This document shows positions 17,038 to 25,514 of a stretch of DNA of 64,000 nt, one piece after another. Position numbers and translations under genes: made by a program. Origin of the DNA: JBFMFR01 sp040752025 (GTDB lineage: Bacteria; Chloroflexota; Anaerolineae; Anaerolineales; UBA4823). The stretch lies in the NCBI GenBank assembly GCA_040752025.1, contig JBFMFR010000038.1, positions 9,668-73,667 of the forward strand, written 5' to 3'. The notes below the pieces were generated by a model. It had not been told where the DNA came from and searched no databases. It saw only the letters and a list, made by a program, of their open reading frames with translations. The first letter of the stretch is position 1; each line of letters starts with the position of its first letter.

Positions 17038-18891
17038 CTACTGCATGCTTTCGGCAATGACGACCAAGATCGCCTTATCCAGCGCTCCGGGCAGGTAAAC
17101 CTCCAAATCAAAGCGAATACCATTCAAATTTACCCAACTCAGGCTCATGTTACAACCCGAGTCACCGCCATTGACAGTATCGTCCCAGCAAACTTGTGAA
17201 TACACCGCTGGCTGTCCGTGAACGGACACCCATTCCCCTCCACCCAAAGCCATCTCATCCAATGTATTTGGCGGAACTACGTTTTGGAAGAACAGGTAAC
17301 TGTGGCGACGTTCGATGCTGTCACGAGTAGCGCTAAAATAAACCAGAACAACTTCCGGCGCTCCATTAGTCTCACGATACACCGCATAGGCGAAACGAGC
17401 GCCAGCAGGCATTTGAGATGGGGTTTTGATATCGAAACCAGCCAGGGCTTCGGCAGCCTCGGCCGATGGCAGATATTCAGGGTCAAACGCCTGCGCTGAG
17501 ATCGTTGAGACACCCGTCAGGCTCTCAGCCATGCGCTGCATTTCCAGGCGAGTGATAAATTGTCGCCCATCAAAAGCGCCCAGCGCCCCGGAGATGATAA
17601 AGCTCTTCTCGCCTGACTGCCAAAGCAGCACATGATTAGAAGTAATTCCTTGCATGCCGCACAGTGGATTCACGTCCAGGCCATTAGAAGCATAGAGCGC
17701 CCGTCCATCCTGCGCGCCACCCACCGTCAAGGTCTCTGTGTAAACAGGGATATCGATCTGGGCGCCATTGTAATACTGAGGCGGCATGAGGATATTCTGA
17801 AGAGTAAATAACCAAGGGCTTTCGACAATCACCAGGTTAGCGATACTCTCGCTATCCGGATATCCATAAAACAGGCAGACCAGGTTGTTCTCAGGAACGT
17901 ATTTGGCCGTCTCGAACACATAACGCTCTGGCAGCCAACCCGGTTCATCAACGAGAAAGCCAGCTTCCACACTAACATCATCAATGGCCGCATGAGGAGT
18001 CGAAATGGGAACGACTTCTTTATCGGGTTCCAGGGCAACACGCGCAGCAAAGGCCACCATCATTGCCTTGTCAGGCCGGATACCTTTATCAGACTTGGCA
18101 GGTATGAATCGCAAAGTAAAACGGATACCCTGTACTTCCCAACGCAAAATCCTTTCAGGAATGCTCGCATCCCAAGCGACAGCGCCAGCATTTTCACCCG
18201 GATCGATCCAGGCTCCTTGAACGTATTCACCTGGTACACCTCCGACTACGACCGATTCCACTACCGCATCAGCTCCAACTGACCAAGTATTTAGAGCAGG
18301 GGAGCCATCTGGCTCTTGGGACAATTCAAGCATACCTGTTTCACTCTGGTAATAGGCCCTTACCAACTCTGGCCCACCTGTGGCGCCCAGGAATTCCCAG
18401 CCTTTGGGCAACTCCGTCAGTTCTGAAACAGGAAAAGTAACCATTTCTCGGATTTGTATCATGCTGCAGCGCGCAGAATAACGACTGCCACAGGTGTCCT
18501 GAAACGGCAGGATGTCAGTAGTTGAGGATGCCATTACTTGCGACAACGCGGTCGCGTCATCTGTAGGAATCGCTCCCAATGTCGCTGACAACGTGGGGAC
18601 CAGGCGCACATCGCTTGAGGCCTGGCTGAAGAATCGCAAGGCATTCTGCGCCCAGGCACGCCCCTGGGGTGTGGCAAGCAGCGCAACAGCGAGAAATAGA
18701 ACGGTCAATAGGATCCCCACGGCAAAGCGGCGGGGTTGAGCAAAACTTGTTTTCATAGGAAAAACTCCTCTTTGGGGTTGGGTTTTGCTCATCTCTAAGC
18801 GGCGATATATGGCAAAGCGCAGATCCAGGTCGGCTGGTACACCCTCTTCCGCCAGTCGGTTCAAGATACGTGTGAGTGGGTGTTCATTCAT
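17038..18891 (-). CDS. Membrane-anchored putative anti-sigma factor with large extracytoplasmic region
   Basis: 617 residues. The N-terminal cytoplasmic part is about 50 residues, one membrane helix follows (FAVGILLTVLFLAVALLATP), then PQGRAWAQNALRFFSQ, a segment I recognise from Chloroflexota proteins beside ECF sigma genes. The rest, about 530 residues, is outside and appears to contain repeated beta-rich modules (each with a ...GWEFLGA or WLPERY and VxVxGxPGEYVQG pattern). It starts 6 bp after the sigma gene with GAGGAG upstream. No zinc-finger HXXXCXXC is visible, so the anti-sigma role rests on topology and gene order. Confidence 0.6.
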   Translation of the reverse strand: MNEHPLTRILNRLAEEGVPADLDLRFAIYRRLEMSKTQPQRGVFPMKTSFAQPRRFAVGILLTVLFLAVALLATPQGRAWAQNALRFFSQASSDVRLVPTLSATLGAIPTDDATALSQVMASSTTDILPFQDTCGSRYSARCSMIQIREMVTFPVSELTELPKGWEFLGATGGPELVRAYYQSETGMLELSQEPDGSPALNTWSVGADAVVESVVVGGVPGEYVQGAWIDPGENAGAVAWDASIPERILRWEVQGIRFTLRFIPAKSDKGIRPDKAMMVAFAARVALEPDKEVVPISTPHAAIDDVSVEAGFLVDEPGWLPERYVFETAKYVPENNLVCLFYGYPDSESIANLVIVESPWLFTLQNILMPPQYYNGAQIDIPVYTETLTVGGAQDGRALYASNGLDVNPLCGMQGITSNHVLLWQSGEKSFIISGALGAFDGRQFITRLEMQRMAESLTGVSTISAQAFDPEYLPSAEAAEALAGFDIKTPSQMPAGARFAYAVYRETNGAPEVVLVYFSATRDSIERRHSYLFFQNVVPPNTLDEMALGGGEWVSVHGQPAVYSQVCWDDTVNGGDSGCNMSLSWVNLNGIRFDLEVYLPGALDKAILVVIAESMQ

Positions 18892-18897
18892 GGTTTG

Positions 18898-19527
18898 TTA
18901 CTCCTCATGGGAAGCTTCAGGTGATCCTGATACGAACTTGGAGGTAGTTGCTACCGGCTGTACTAATCCAGCCAGCCGGATGCGCAAACGTTGGCGAGCG
19001 TTATGCAACAGCCACTTGATCGTTCCGCGGGGCCGTTGCAATTGTGCACTCATTTCAGCCTCGCTGTAGCCCAAGTAGTAGCGCTGCACAATAACGGAAC
19101 GCTGTTCCGGGGGCAAACAACCCAGTGCCTGCCATATTTCCCGACAGGTCTCGGCATTGATAGCCCACTCCTCGGGTCCGGGCTGTGGATCTGCGAGCAT
19201 TTTGGTCAACATTGCGATTTCTTCGGTCGACTCGACATCGAACGAAACCCAGCGCGCTTCTCGCCGGATAGCTTTCAGAGCATCGTTTATCACGCTGCGC
19301 AAAAACCACGGGGCAAACGGACGCGTATCGTCAAACTGATTGATTTTTCGAACCAGGCGCACGAAAGCATTCTGTACGATGTCTTCCGCCAGCGGGCGAT
19401 CCAATACAATCAAATAAGCTGTACGGACTGCCCGAAGCTGGTAACGCTCCAAAAGATCGTCCAACCCGGTAAGGTCGCCTTGTTTGAGACGAGCAATGGC
19501 TTGAGAGTCTTGGTTGAGTTCTTCCAT
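18898..19527 (-). CDS. ECF-type RNA polymerase sigma factor
   Basis: A 209-residue sigma70-family protein with only regions 2 and 4. Region 2: AVRTAYLIVLDRPLAEDIVQ and PFAPWFLRSVINDALKAIRR. Region 4: LPPEQRSVIVQRYYLGYSEA, then LQRPRGTIKWLLHNARQRLR as the -35-binding helix-turn-helix. An upstream in-frame ATG (19701) would add 58 residues of atypical sequence that collide with the divergent gene, so the ATG at 19527 is preferred. It forms an operon with the membrane protein downstream, the usual sigma/anti-sigma order. Confidence 0.85.
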   Translation of the reverse strand: MEELNQDSQAIARLKQGDLTGLDDLLERYQLRAVRTAYLIVLDRPLAEDIVQNAFVRLVRKINQFDDTRPFAPWFLRSVINDALKAIRREARWVSFDVESTEEIAMLTKMLADPQPGPEEWAINAETCREIWQALGCLPPEQRSVIVQRYYLGYSEAEMSAQLQRPRGTIKWLLHNARQRLRIRLAGLVQPVATTSKFVSGSPEASHEE

Positions 19528-19701
19528 GGAAGATATCCGCTGAAGTGATTGAGGTCCTCTAATCATACTATCTTTCAACACACAAAAAGGTTGGCAAAGC
19601 ACCTTCAAATGAAGTGTTTCCCGGGCCTGCCCAACCCTGAAATTGCCGGGCACACGCGGTAAAATTGAGTAGAGCACGATCCAAATAAACTCAGGAGACA
19701 C

Positions 19702-20412
19702 ATGACAAATCTGGAGATCATCCTACCCACATTGATTGCCTATGCCACACTGCCTCCACAGGATAAAAGCGCCTTTCTGCAAGCGCATCCCGAACTGCTG
19801 GAACAGGCTGTGGTCGAGTACGCCTTTTCCCGGGCTCAGACGATCCAGCGCAGCCAGCTTGTGCAGCTCAAACCTTCTCAGGCGGAAATCCAGGACTTCA
19901 CCACGTTCGCCTTGGCTGCCTACGATATCGCCGCAGAGATCGGCGAGCATGCCATCTGTGCAGACGCCGCTGGCATACTGGCCGAGTTCAGCCGCCGCTT
20001 TGGAGAATATACAGACAAAGAAGTGTGGTTGGTAGCTCAATCTATCCATAGTGTGCTGACTTACCCCACACCCAAATTCTCCAGCACTTTTGACAACATC
20101 ATCAGCAGCGCAGTGTCTATAATGAGCTATCACTCCCAGGGCGAGATCGAGTCTGTCGCGGCTTTCTTCCGCCAGGTAAGCGACCTGATTTGCAAATACA
20201 TTGGCCCGCAGGCCATTGACGAACTGCTTAAGTTTCTCAACGTCCCGCATAACCCACAATCCGTCGCTGCCAGCCTGATCTGTCTGGTGCACTTGCATCT
20301 ACGCGGCCTGCCTGCCGCTCAGGCCTTGCCGTTGATCGCCAGGCTTGCGCAGTCTCAATCGGCTAATAACGATCCCTTGTTCGTTCTGACAATGATCGCT
20401 CTTTCACCTTAA
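19702..20412 (+). CDS. Uncharacterised helical protein
   Basis: 236 residues, Ala/Leu/Gln-rich and predicted to be mostly helical, with no signal peptide or membrane helix. It may contain helical-repeat units (for example YATLPPQDKSAFLQAHPELL), but I do not recognise a family. AGGAGA precedes the ATG. The following hydrolase gene starts 5 bp after its stop, so they are probably cotranscribed. Confidence 0.65.
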   Translation: MTNLEIILPTLIAYATLPPQDKSAFLQAHPELLEQAVVEYAFSRAQTIQRSQLVQLKPSQAEIQDFTTFALAAYDIAAEIGEHAICADAAGILAEFSRRFGEYTDKEVWLVAQSIHSVLTYPTPKFSSTFDNIISSAVSIMSYHSQGEIESVAAFFRQVSDLICKYIGPQAIDELLKFLNVPHNPQSVAASLICLVHLHLRGLPAAQALPLIARLAQSQSANNDPLFVLTMIALSP

Positions 20413-20417
20413 CAGGT

Positions 20418-21215
20418 ATGCATATGCCCGATCCAATATCTCCCTTCCAAATGGCTTACACGGACCGGGGCCAGGGTCAGCCTGTGCTCTTGATTCACGG
20501 CTATCCGCTCAACCGCCTGCTCTGGCAGCCTCAGATCGAAGCTTTGGGTGATGTTGCCCGCTTACTGGCCCCCGATCTGCGCGGCCACGGCGACTCGCCT
20601 GCAATGGCCGGCCCCTATGGTATGGACTTGCTCGCCGATGACCTGAACGCTTTCCTGGACGCGCTGGGTGTGACCCGGCCCGTGGTGGTCTGCGGGCTTT
20701 CGATGGGCGGTTACGTGGCATTCGCTTTCTATCGCAAATATGCCGCTCGCATGAACGGGCTGGTGCTGACGGCCACGCGATCCGCCGCCGACTCGCCTGA
20801 GGCCCGCGCCGGGCGCGATCAGGCTGCCGAGACTCTGCGCCAGCGAGGCGCTGCAGCCATCGTCGAAGGGATGGCGCCGCGCTTGCTGGCGCCTGGCACA
20901 GCCGCCGAAAAGCCCGAACTGGCTGCCCGCCTCCGAGAGATCATGCTCAAGACCTCGGCGGAAGGCGTCCTGGGCGCCCTGGCCGGCATGCGCGACCGCC
21001 CCGACTCCACCCTCATCCTGGGCCGGATTGCCCTTCCGACTCTCATTATCCACGGCTTGCATGATCAGATTGTGCCCCTGGCGGAGGCGCAGGCCATGCA
21101 GGCTGCCATCCCCGGGGCGCGATTGGAGGTGATCCCAGTCGCCGGCCATCTGCCCAACCTGGAGAACCCAGAAGCCTTCAACCAGGCGCTGCGCCAGTTC
21201 ATCACCAGTCTGTAA
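20418..21215 (+). CDS. Alpha/beta-fold hydrolase
   Basis: 265 residues. Oxyanion segment LLIHGYPLNRLLW, nucleophile elbow GLSMGGY (Ser), acid in HGLHDQIVP (Asp) and His in AGHLPNLENPEAF form the full triad. This pattern is shared by 3-oxoadipate enol-lactonase-like and esterase-like hydrolases, so the substrate is open. ATGs at 20418 and 20424 are both possible; CAGGT lies just before the first. Confidence 0.85.
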   Translation: MHMPDPISPFQMAYTDRGQGQPVLLIHGYPLNRLLWQPQIEALGDVARLLAPDLRGHGDSPAMAGPYGMDLLADDLNAFLDALGVTRPVVVCGLSMGGYVAFAFYRKYAARMNGLVLTATRSAADSPEARAGRDQAAETLRQRGAAAIVEGMAPRLLAPGTAAEKPELAARLREIMLKTSAEGVLGALAGMRDRPDSTLILGRIALPTLIIHGLHDQIVPLAEAQAMQAAIPGARLEVIPVAGHLPNLENPEAFNQALRQFITSL

Positions 21216-21284
21216 TCCTGGCTGCAGCCTGGCCTAACCCCCAACCCTTTGCTTTACCAACCCTTGTAGAGATCAGGTGCTGAA

Positions 21285-21776
21285 ATGACTAGAGATGAAA
21301 TCCTGGACGCGCTGGAAGACATGCGCGAGAAATTCCTTGAAGCTCTTGAGGATCTGTCCGACGAAGCCTTGCAAGAGCCCGGCGTTTTCGCCGACTGGTC
21401 GATTAAAGATATCCTCTACCACTTGAGCATGTGGGAAGCCGAGCTGGTCAAACTGCTGTGGCAGGCCGCTCAGGGCCAGCGCCCAACTACAGCTCACTTC
21501 AGCGGCTCGCCTACCCCCGTCGACCAGATCAACGCCGACTGGCTGGAAAAGGGCCGCGAACGCCCGCTCGAACTTGTCTGGCAAGATTTCGAAGCTGTGC
21601 GTAAGCAAACCTCGCGGCGCGTCGAAGCTTTCTCCGACGAGGATTTGAACGATCCACAGCGCTATCCCTGGCTGCAAGGCCGCTCGCTCTGGGAATGGGT
21701 GGCCGGCGACAGCTACGAGCACGAGGAAGAACACCTCGCCGACATCCGCGCCTGGCGCGCCCGCCGGGAAAAATAG
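21285..21776 (+). CDS. DinB/ClbS-like four-helix-bundle protein
   Basis: 163 residues, acidic and helical. The segment FADWSIKDILYHLSMWEAEL carries the conserved His of DinB/ClbS-type bundles, and SYEHEEEHLADI near the C-terminus supplies further His ligands. Members are metal-binding; some are thiol-dependent S-transferases, and ClbS hydrolyses a cyclopropane genotoxin. No specific function can be given here. Confidence 0.72.
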   Translation: MTRDEILDALEDMREKFLEALEDLSDEALQEPGVFADWSIKDILYHLSMWEAELVKLLWQAAQGQRPTTAHFSGSPTPVDQINADWLEKGRERPLELVWQDFEAVRKQTSRRVEAFSDEDLNDPQRYPWLQGRSLWEWVAGDSYEHEEEHLADIRAWRARREK

Positions 21777-21860
21777 CCCACAGGCGTTGCTTTCGCCGGG
21801 TTTTTGTGCTAGGATAAAAGAGACCGTTCGACCAGCTTTGATTCGAAAAAGGAGGCGGCG

Positions 21861-22853
21861 ATGAATGGCTTGGCTTACACACCCGGGATCGATGTGTCGC
21901 ACTGGCAGGGCCGCATCGATTGGACCGCTGTCAAGGCTGCCGGCGTGCAGTTCGCGTACATCAAAGCCACTGACGGCGGCAGTTTCCTGGATCCATCTTT
22001 TGCCAGCAATTGGAGCGGCGCCCAGGCCGCCGGCTTGCTACGCGGCGCCTATCATTTCTTCCGGCCGATACAGGACCCTCAAAAACAGGCCGAGTTCTTC
22101 TTGAAGACGGCTGTCCTGTCGGGCAGTGACCTGCCGCCGGCCCTGGATTTGGAAGTCAGCGATAACCTCAAGAGCGCTACGATCATCCAGAGGGTCGAAA
22201 TTTGGGTGCAGGCCGTCGAAGCTCAGATCGGACGCCCGCCTGTCATTTACTCGGGCGTGTCTTTCCTCAACGATTTCTTCACCACCCCTGCTGGCGGCCC
22301 GCCTTTGTGGACCAGGGATCACCTGCTGTGGATCGCCAATTACCTGGGCCCCACGGCTACCCAGCCCAATATGCCTATGGGTTGGAATCAATGGGCCTTC
22401 TGGCAGCATTCCGCCAGCGGCAAAGTCAGTGGGATCAACGGTAATGTCGATCTGGATTGGTTCAATGGCGCCCCTGAGCAATTGCAGGCTCTGGCCCGGA
22501 AACCGGACATCGCCGTGGGGCAGGTGTATACGGCGCAGGCTGGCGACTCCCTGCCCAGCATCGCCAGTAAATTCAACCGCAGCCTGGCGGCCCTGGTCGA
22601 GGCCAATCCGCAGTTAGTTCAACCCGGCGCGGCGATCAACATCCCGGTTGCTGCTCCGGTCGAACCACAAAGCCCTGGAACAGATACAGATCCAGGCAGC
22701 GGCAGCGCGCCCAGGACTTATGTGATCCAGCCCGGCGACACGCTTTCAGCCATCGCGGCCCGTTTCAACACCACTCTGGCGGCGCTCATCCAGGCCAACA
22801 GCCTGGCCGACCCTAACCTGATCCAGATCGGCCAGCGGTTGATCATCCCATAA
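21861..22853 (+). CDS. GH25 lysozyme with two LysM domains
   Basis: 330 residues. The glycoside hydrolase family 25 domain spans about 10-205: PGIDVSHWQGRIDW, FAYIKATDGG, GAYHFFRP, LPPALDLEVS (catalytic Asp/Glu pair) and DLDWFNG. Two LysM modules follow: QAGDSLPSIASKFNRSLAAL and QPGDTLSAIAARFNTTLAAL, joined by a Pro/Gly/Asp linker. It should cleave the MurNAc-GlcNAc bond of peptidoglycan. No signal peptide is visible at the N-terminus although the substrate is extracytoplasmic. AAGGAGG lies before the ATG, and TGCTAGGAT near 21809 could be an extended -10. Confidence 0.9.
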   Translation: MNGLAYTPGIDVSHWQGRIDWTAVKAAGVQFAYIKATDGGSFLDPSFASNWSGAQAAGLLRGAYHFFRPIQDPQKQAEFFLKTAVLSGSDLPPALDLEVSDNLKSATIIQRVEIWVQAVEAQIGRPPVIYSGVSFLNDFFTTPAGGPPLWTRDHLLWIANYLGPTATQPNMPMGWNQWAFWQHSASGKVSGINGNVDLDWFNGAPEQLQALARKPDIAVGQVYTAQAGDSLPSIASKFNRSLAALVEANPQLVQPGAAINIPVAAPVEPQSPGTDTDPGSGSAPRTYVIQPGDTLSAIAARFNTTLAALIQANSLADPNLIQIGQRLIIP

Positions 22854-22929
22854 TCCGCGCAACTTCCGGCATACTGCGCTTGTATATCCTATAGATGAAA
22901 GCTTCCCAAGAGGATATTTAGCGAGGTGT

Positions 22930-23952
22930 ATGATGGAAAGTAAGCCCAATCGCGCCAAGCCGGGCTTTTGGCCCGCCCTGGCGCTGTTCTTCCTGGCCCC
23001 GGCGATCGGCGAGCTGCTCTCTGGTTCGGCGCCTCCGGCCGAGTTCTTCAACCCTTTTTCGATCTTGATCCTGGGGGCTCTGTACGGCAGCGGGGCACTC
23101 CTGGTGCGCGAACTGCGCGTGCGCTGGAATAAGGGGTGGGCGACTGTATTCGCCCTGGGCGCCGCCTATGGGATCATCGAGGAAGGCCTGATGGTCAAAT
23201 CTTTCTTCGATCCAAACTGGATGGATTTGGGCCTCCTGGGCACTTACGGGCGCTGGATGGGCGTGAATTGGGTCTGGACCCTGGAATTGACCCTCTATCA
23301 CGCCGTATTCAGCATCGCTATCCCGATCCTGTTGATCGAACTGTTCTTCCCGGCCCAGCGCCAGCAGCCCTGGCTCGGGCGGCGCAGTATGATCTTCATC
23401 TCCATGCTGCTGCTAATCGATGTGGCTTTCGGCTACCTGGCCCTGACTACCTACCGCCCGCCGCTGCCGCACTACCTGTTGGCGATGCTGGTCACATACC
23501 TGCTTTACCGTTGGGCACGCCGCCTGCCCGCGCCCACCTGGCAGGTAAATCAAGACTCGGAGACGAAGCCTGTACCGGCGACACGCAATTTTGCCCTGCT
23601 GGGGTTCGCTGCCACCCTGGCCTTCTTCGTGTGTAACTGGGTACTGCCCAACCTGGGTTTGCCCGTGCCGCTTACTCTGGCAGCCGTTATCCTGCTGGTA
23701 GTTGGCCTCGTAGGCCTGCTAGGCAGCATGTCGCGCCGGGTCGGATGGAGCGATGCACACCGCCTGGCGCTGGCGGGTGGGGCGCTGTCTTTTTTCATCC
23801 TGCTGGCCCCCCTGCAAGAGTTGGATCAAACCCGTCCAGATAACACCATCGGTATGGCTCTAGTCGGCCTGGCCTTCGCTCTGCTGCTGGCCTGGCTCTG
23901 GAGGCGGGTGCGTACCTTCGCTCACCGCCCGCTGGAGTCTACCCCGGCTTGA
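22930..23952 (+). CDS. Polytopic membrane protein of unknown function
   Basis: 340 residues with about nine to ten hydrophobic helices. YGIIEEGLMVKSFFDPNW contains an EE pair inside a membrane-adjacent segment, superficially like CPBP/Abi proteases, but the other conserved motifs of that family (Arg of the EExxxR motif and the two His motifs) are not clear. I do not assign a function. It is followed by a strong terminator. Confidence 0.65.
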   Translation: MMESKPNRAKPGFWPALALFFLAPAIGELLSGSAPPAEFFNPFSILILGALYGSGALLVRELRVRWNKGWATVFALGAAYGIIEEGLMVKSFFDPNWMDLGLLGTYGRWMGVNWVWTLELTLYHAVFSIAIPILLIELFFPAQRQQPWLGRRSMIFISMLLLIDVAFGYLALTTYRPPLPHYLLAMLVTYLLYRWARRLPAPTWQVNQDSETKPVPATRNFALLGFAATLAFFVCNWVLPNLGLPVPLTLAAVILLVVGLVGLLGSMSRRVGWSDAHRLALAGGALSFFILLAPLQELDQTRPDNTIGMALVGLAFALLLAWLWRRVRTFAHRPLESTPA

Positions 23953-23978
23953 CTCGCTTCCCTGTCTATATGCAGCAA

Positions 23979-24010
23979 AAGGCTCCGGCGACAACCGGAG
24001 CCTTGGCGTT
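23979..24010. terminator. Rho-independent terminator between convergent genes
   Basis: A 10-bp perfect stem (AAGGCTCCGG 23979-23988, CCGGAGCCTT 23995-24004) with a 6-nt loop is followed by GGCGTTTTT on the plus strand and by a T-run (from the A-run before the stem) on the minus strand. It can serve both the membrane protein gene and Hsp20. Confidence 0.85.
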
Positions 24011-24029
24011 TTTCAGCACTACACTGTGC

Positions 24030-24524
24030 CTAGTTCTTGCTGGTGATGTCGGCAGCTTTGCCCTCGATCATCTTGGGGGACTCGCTGCGCACCTGGATGC
24101 GGCGCGGCTTAGCTTCCTCTATCTTCGGCAAATGCAGAGTCAGGACACCCGCCTCGTAGCTGGCTTCGATATGCTCTGAATCTACCGTAGAAGGCAGCGA
24201 GATACTGCGGACGAAGCTGCCAAAGCGGCGCTCACGCAGCAGATAGCGGCGATCTTCAGCTTCCTTGGCTTCAGTCGTCTCCCCTTTGATGGTCAGCACG
24301 TTGTTGGTATAAGTGATCTCCAGATCCTTGGGATCGATACCGGGCAAAGAAGCCTTTACCTGGAATGCGTTCTCTGTCTCAGCCACATCCAGCGCTAAGT
24401 CCCAGTCGGAAACTTGCGCCCAGTTTGCCGACGGGTTGACAAAAGCGCTCTCGAACAACTGGTCCATCGCATTGCGTAGGGTCATCATCTCACGGAAAGG
24501 ATCCCACCGAATTAAGTTGGACAT
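24030..24524 (-). CDS. Hsp20/alpha-crystallin small heat-shock protein
   Basis: 164 residues. N-terminal MSNLIRWDPFREMMTLRNAM is typical of bacterial class A small heat-shock proteins, and the alpha-crystallin domain runs from about residue 45 to 140 with FQVKASLPGIDPKDLEITY and YEAGVLTLHLPK. It is an ATP-independent holdase. The ATG at 24524 has GGAGG seven bases upstream; an ORF extension to 24620 has no such signal. No CIRCE element is visible upstream. Confidence 0.93.
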   Translation of the reverse strand: MSNLIRWDPFREMMTLRNAMDQLFESAFVNPSANWAQVSDWDLALDVAETENAFQVKASLPGIDPKDLEITYTNNVLTIKGETTEAKEAEDRRYLLRERRFGSFVRSISLPSTVDSEHIEASYEAGVLTLHLPKIEEAKPRRIQVRSESPKMIEGKAADITSKN

Positions 24525-24671
24525 AGCAAAACCTCCTATCTCTACAATCTTTTTCGATCTTCGTGCAAGTTGGGTTTGCAGATAAGACTGCATTCCTGCG
24601 CTGCAAGCATATCTTAACAAACTCGTGTAAGAATCGGATCGGAGGAAAGTATGCGTTGTATATGATTCGAT

Positions 24672-25514
24672 TCAATCGCGATGGATCGAGGTGCCTACGG
24701 CTTCTCCCAACAAAGCCTTCTGCAGCGTGCCCGGGATTTCCCCCGAAAAGATGACCACTTGCAGGCCCGGAATCTGCTGGACCAGCCGCAGGCTTTGCGC
24801 CACTTTGCTGCGCATGCCGCCGGTAACGTCAACCGCCGCCGAAGCGCCGATGGCCGCTTGCTCCAGGCCGGCCGGGGTGAGGGCTGCCAGTAAATGCGTG
24901 TTGGCCGGGTAATCTGCCCATACGCCCTTCTCTAACCCGGCCAGCAAGATGCGCTGCGGGCGCAACGCCTGCGCCAGGTACTCGAACAGGTCTTCGGTGG
25001 ACAGGATCGTACCGCCGCGCTGGCGGTCGAAAGCCACGTCGCCATACACCACCGGCAGCAAACCGGCTTGCAAGGCAGCTTGCAGCGGAGCCAGGTTCCA
25101 CTCGAGCACCTTCCCGTCGCCAGCAGTGACGCAGGCAGATGGCGGGAAAGACACGGCAGGCAGACCGGCCTGACCCAGGGCGTCCACAACCAGGCGGTGC
25201 AGGCTGGCCGCGTCGCGCCAGACTTCGATAAAGCCCTGCCACTCTTGCGGTGTATGCACACCCTGCCGGGTTCCATAGCGCGCCGCTGCCACGTGCCCGA
25301 AAGAGCCTGATCCATGTCCCAAGATCAGTTCCCCACCAGGCTCCCCCTGGCAGGCAACCGCGATTTCCTGCGCCAGACGCGCCAATACTTCCAGGCGCGG
25401 GGTGCGCGGGCGCAGTTTCTCGGTGATCAGGGAACCACCCAGCTTGAGGAACTGCAAGCCGTCCACACGCTGTGGTTGGCGCGGCAAAGCCTCATCCGCC
25501 ACGGACAGGCTCAT
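24672..25514 (-). CDS. Isopentenyl phosphate kinase
   Basis: 280 residues of the amino-acid-kinase fold. FLKLGGSLIT (24-31) is the phosphate-binding start, and GHGSGSFGH (66-74) holds the catalytic His that marks isopentenyl phosphate kinases. DVTGGMRSKVAQ near the C-terminus is also family-typical. It phosphorylates isopentenyl phosphate to IPP, the last step of the alternative mevalonate route known from archaea and some Chloroflexota. Its start lies 23 bp inside the end of the mevalonate kinase gene, indicating translational coupling. Confidence 0.9.
   Translation of the reverse strand: MSLSVADEALPRQPQRVDGLQFLKLGGSLITEKLRPRTPRLEVLARLAQEIAVACQGEPGGELILGHGSGSFGHVAAARYGTRQGVHTPQEWQGFIEVWRDAASLHRLVVDALGQAGLPAVSFPPSACVTAGDGKVLEWNLAPLQAALQAGLLPVVYGDVAFDRQRGGTILSTEDLFEYLAQALRPQRILLAGLEKGVWADYPANTHLLAALTPAGLEQAAIGASAAVDVTGGMRSKVAQSLRLVQQIPGLQVVIFSGEIPGTLQKALLGEAVGTSIHRD

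Noticed and set aside
22930..23952. Membrane protein considered as a CPBP/Abi intramembrane protease
   Set aside because: Only an EE pair in GIIEEGLMVKS fits; the following Arg and the two conserved His/Asn motifs could not be found, so no function was assigned.
24525..24671. Search for a CIRCE/HrcA operator upstream of Hsp20
   Set aside because: No TTAGCACTC-type inverted repeat is present; only a ribosome-binding site can be supported.
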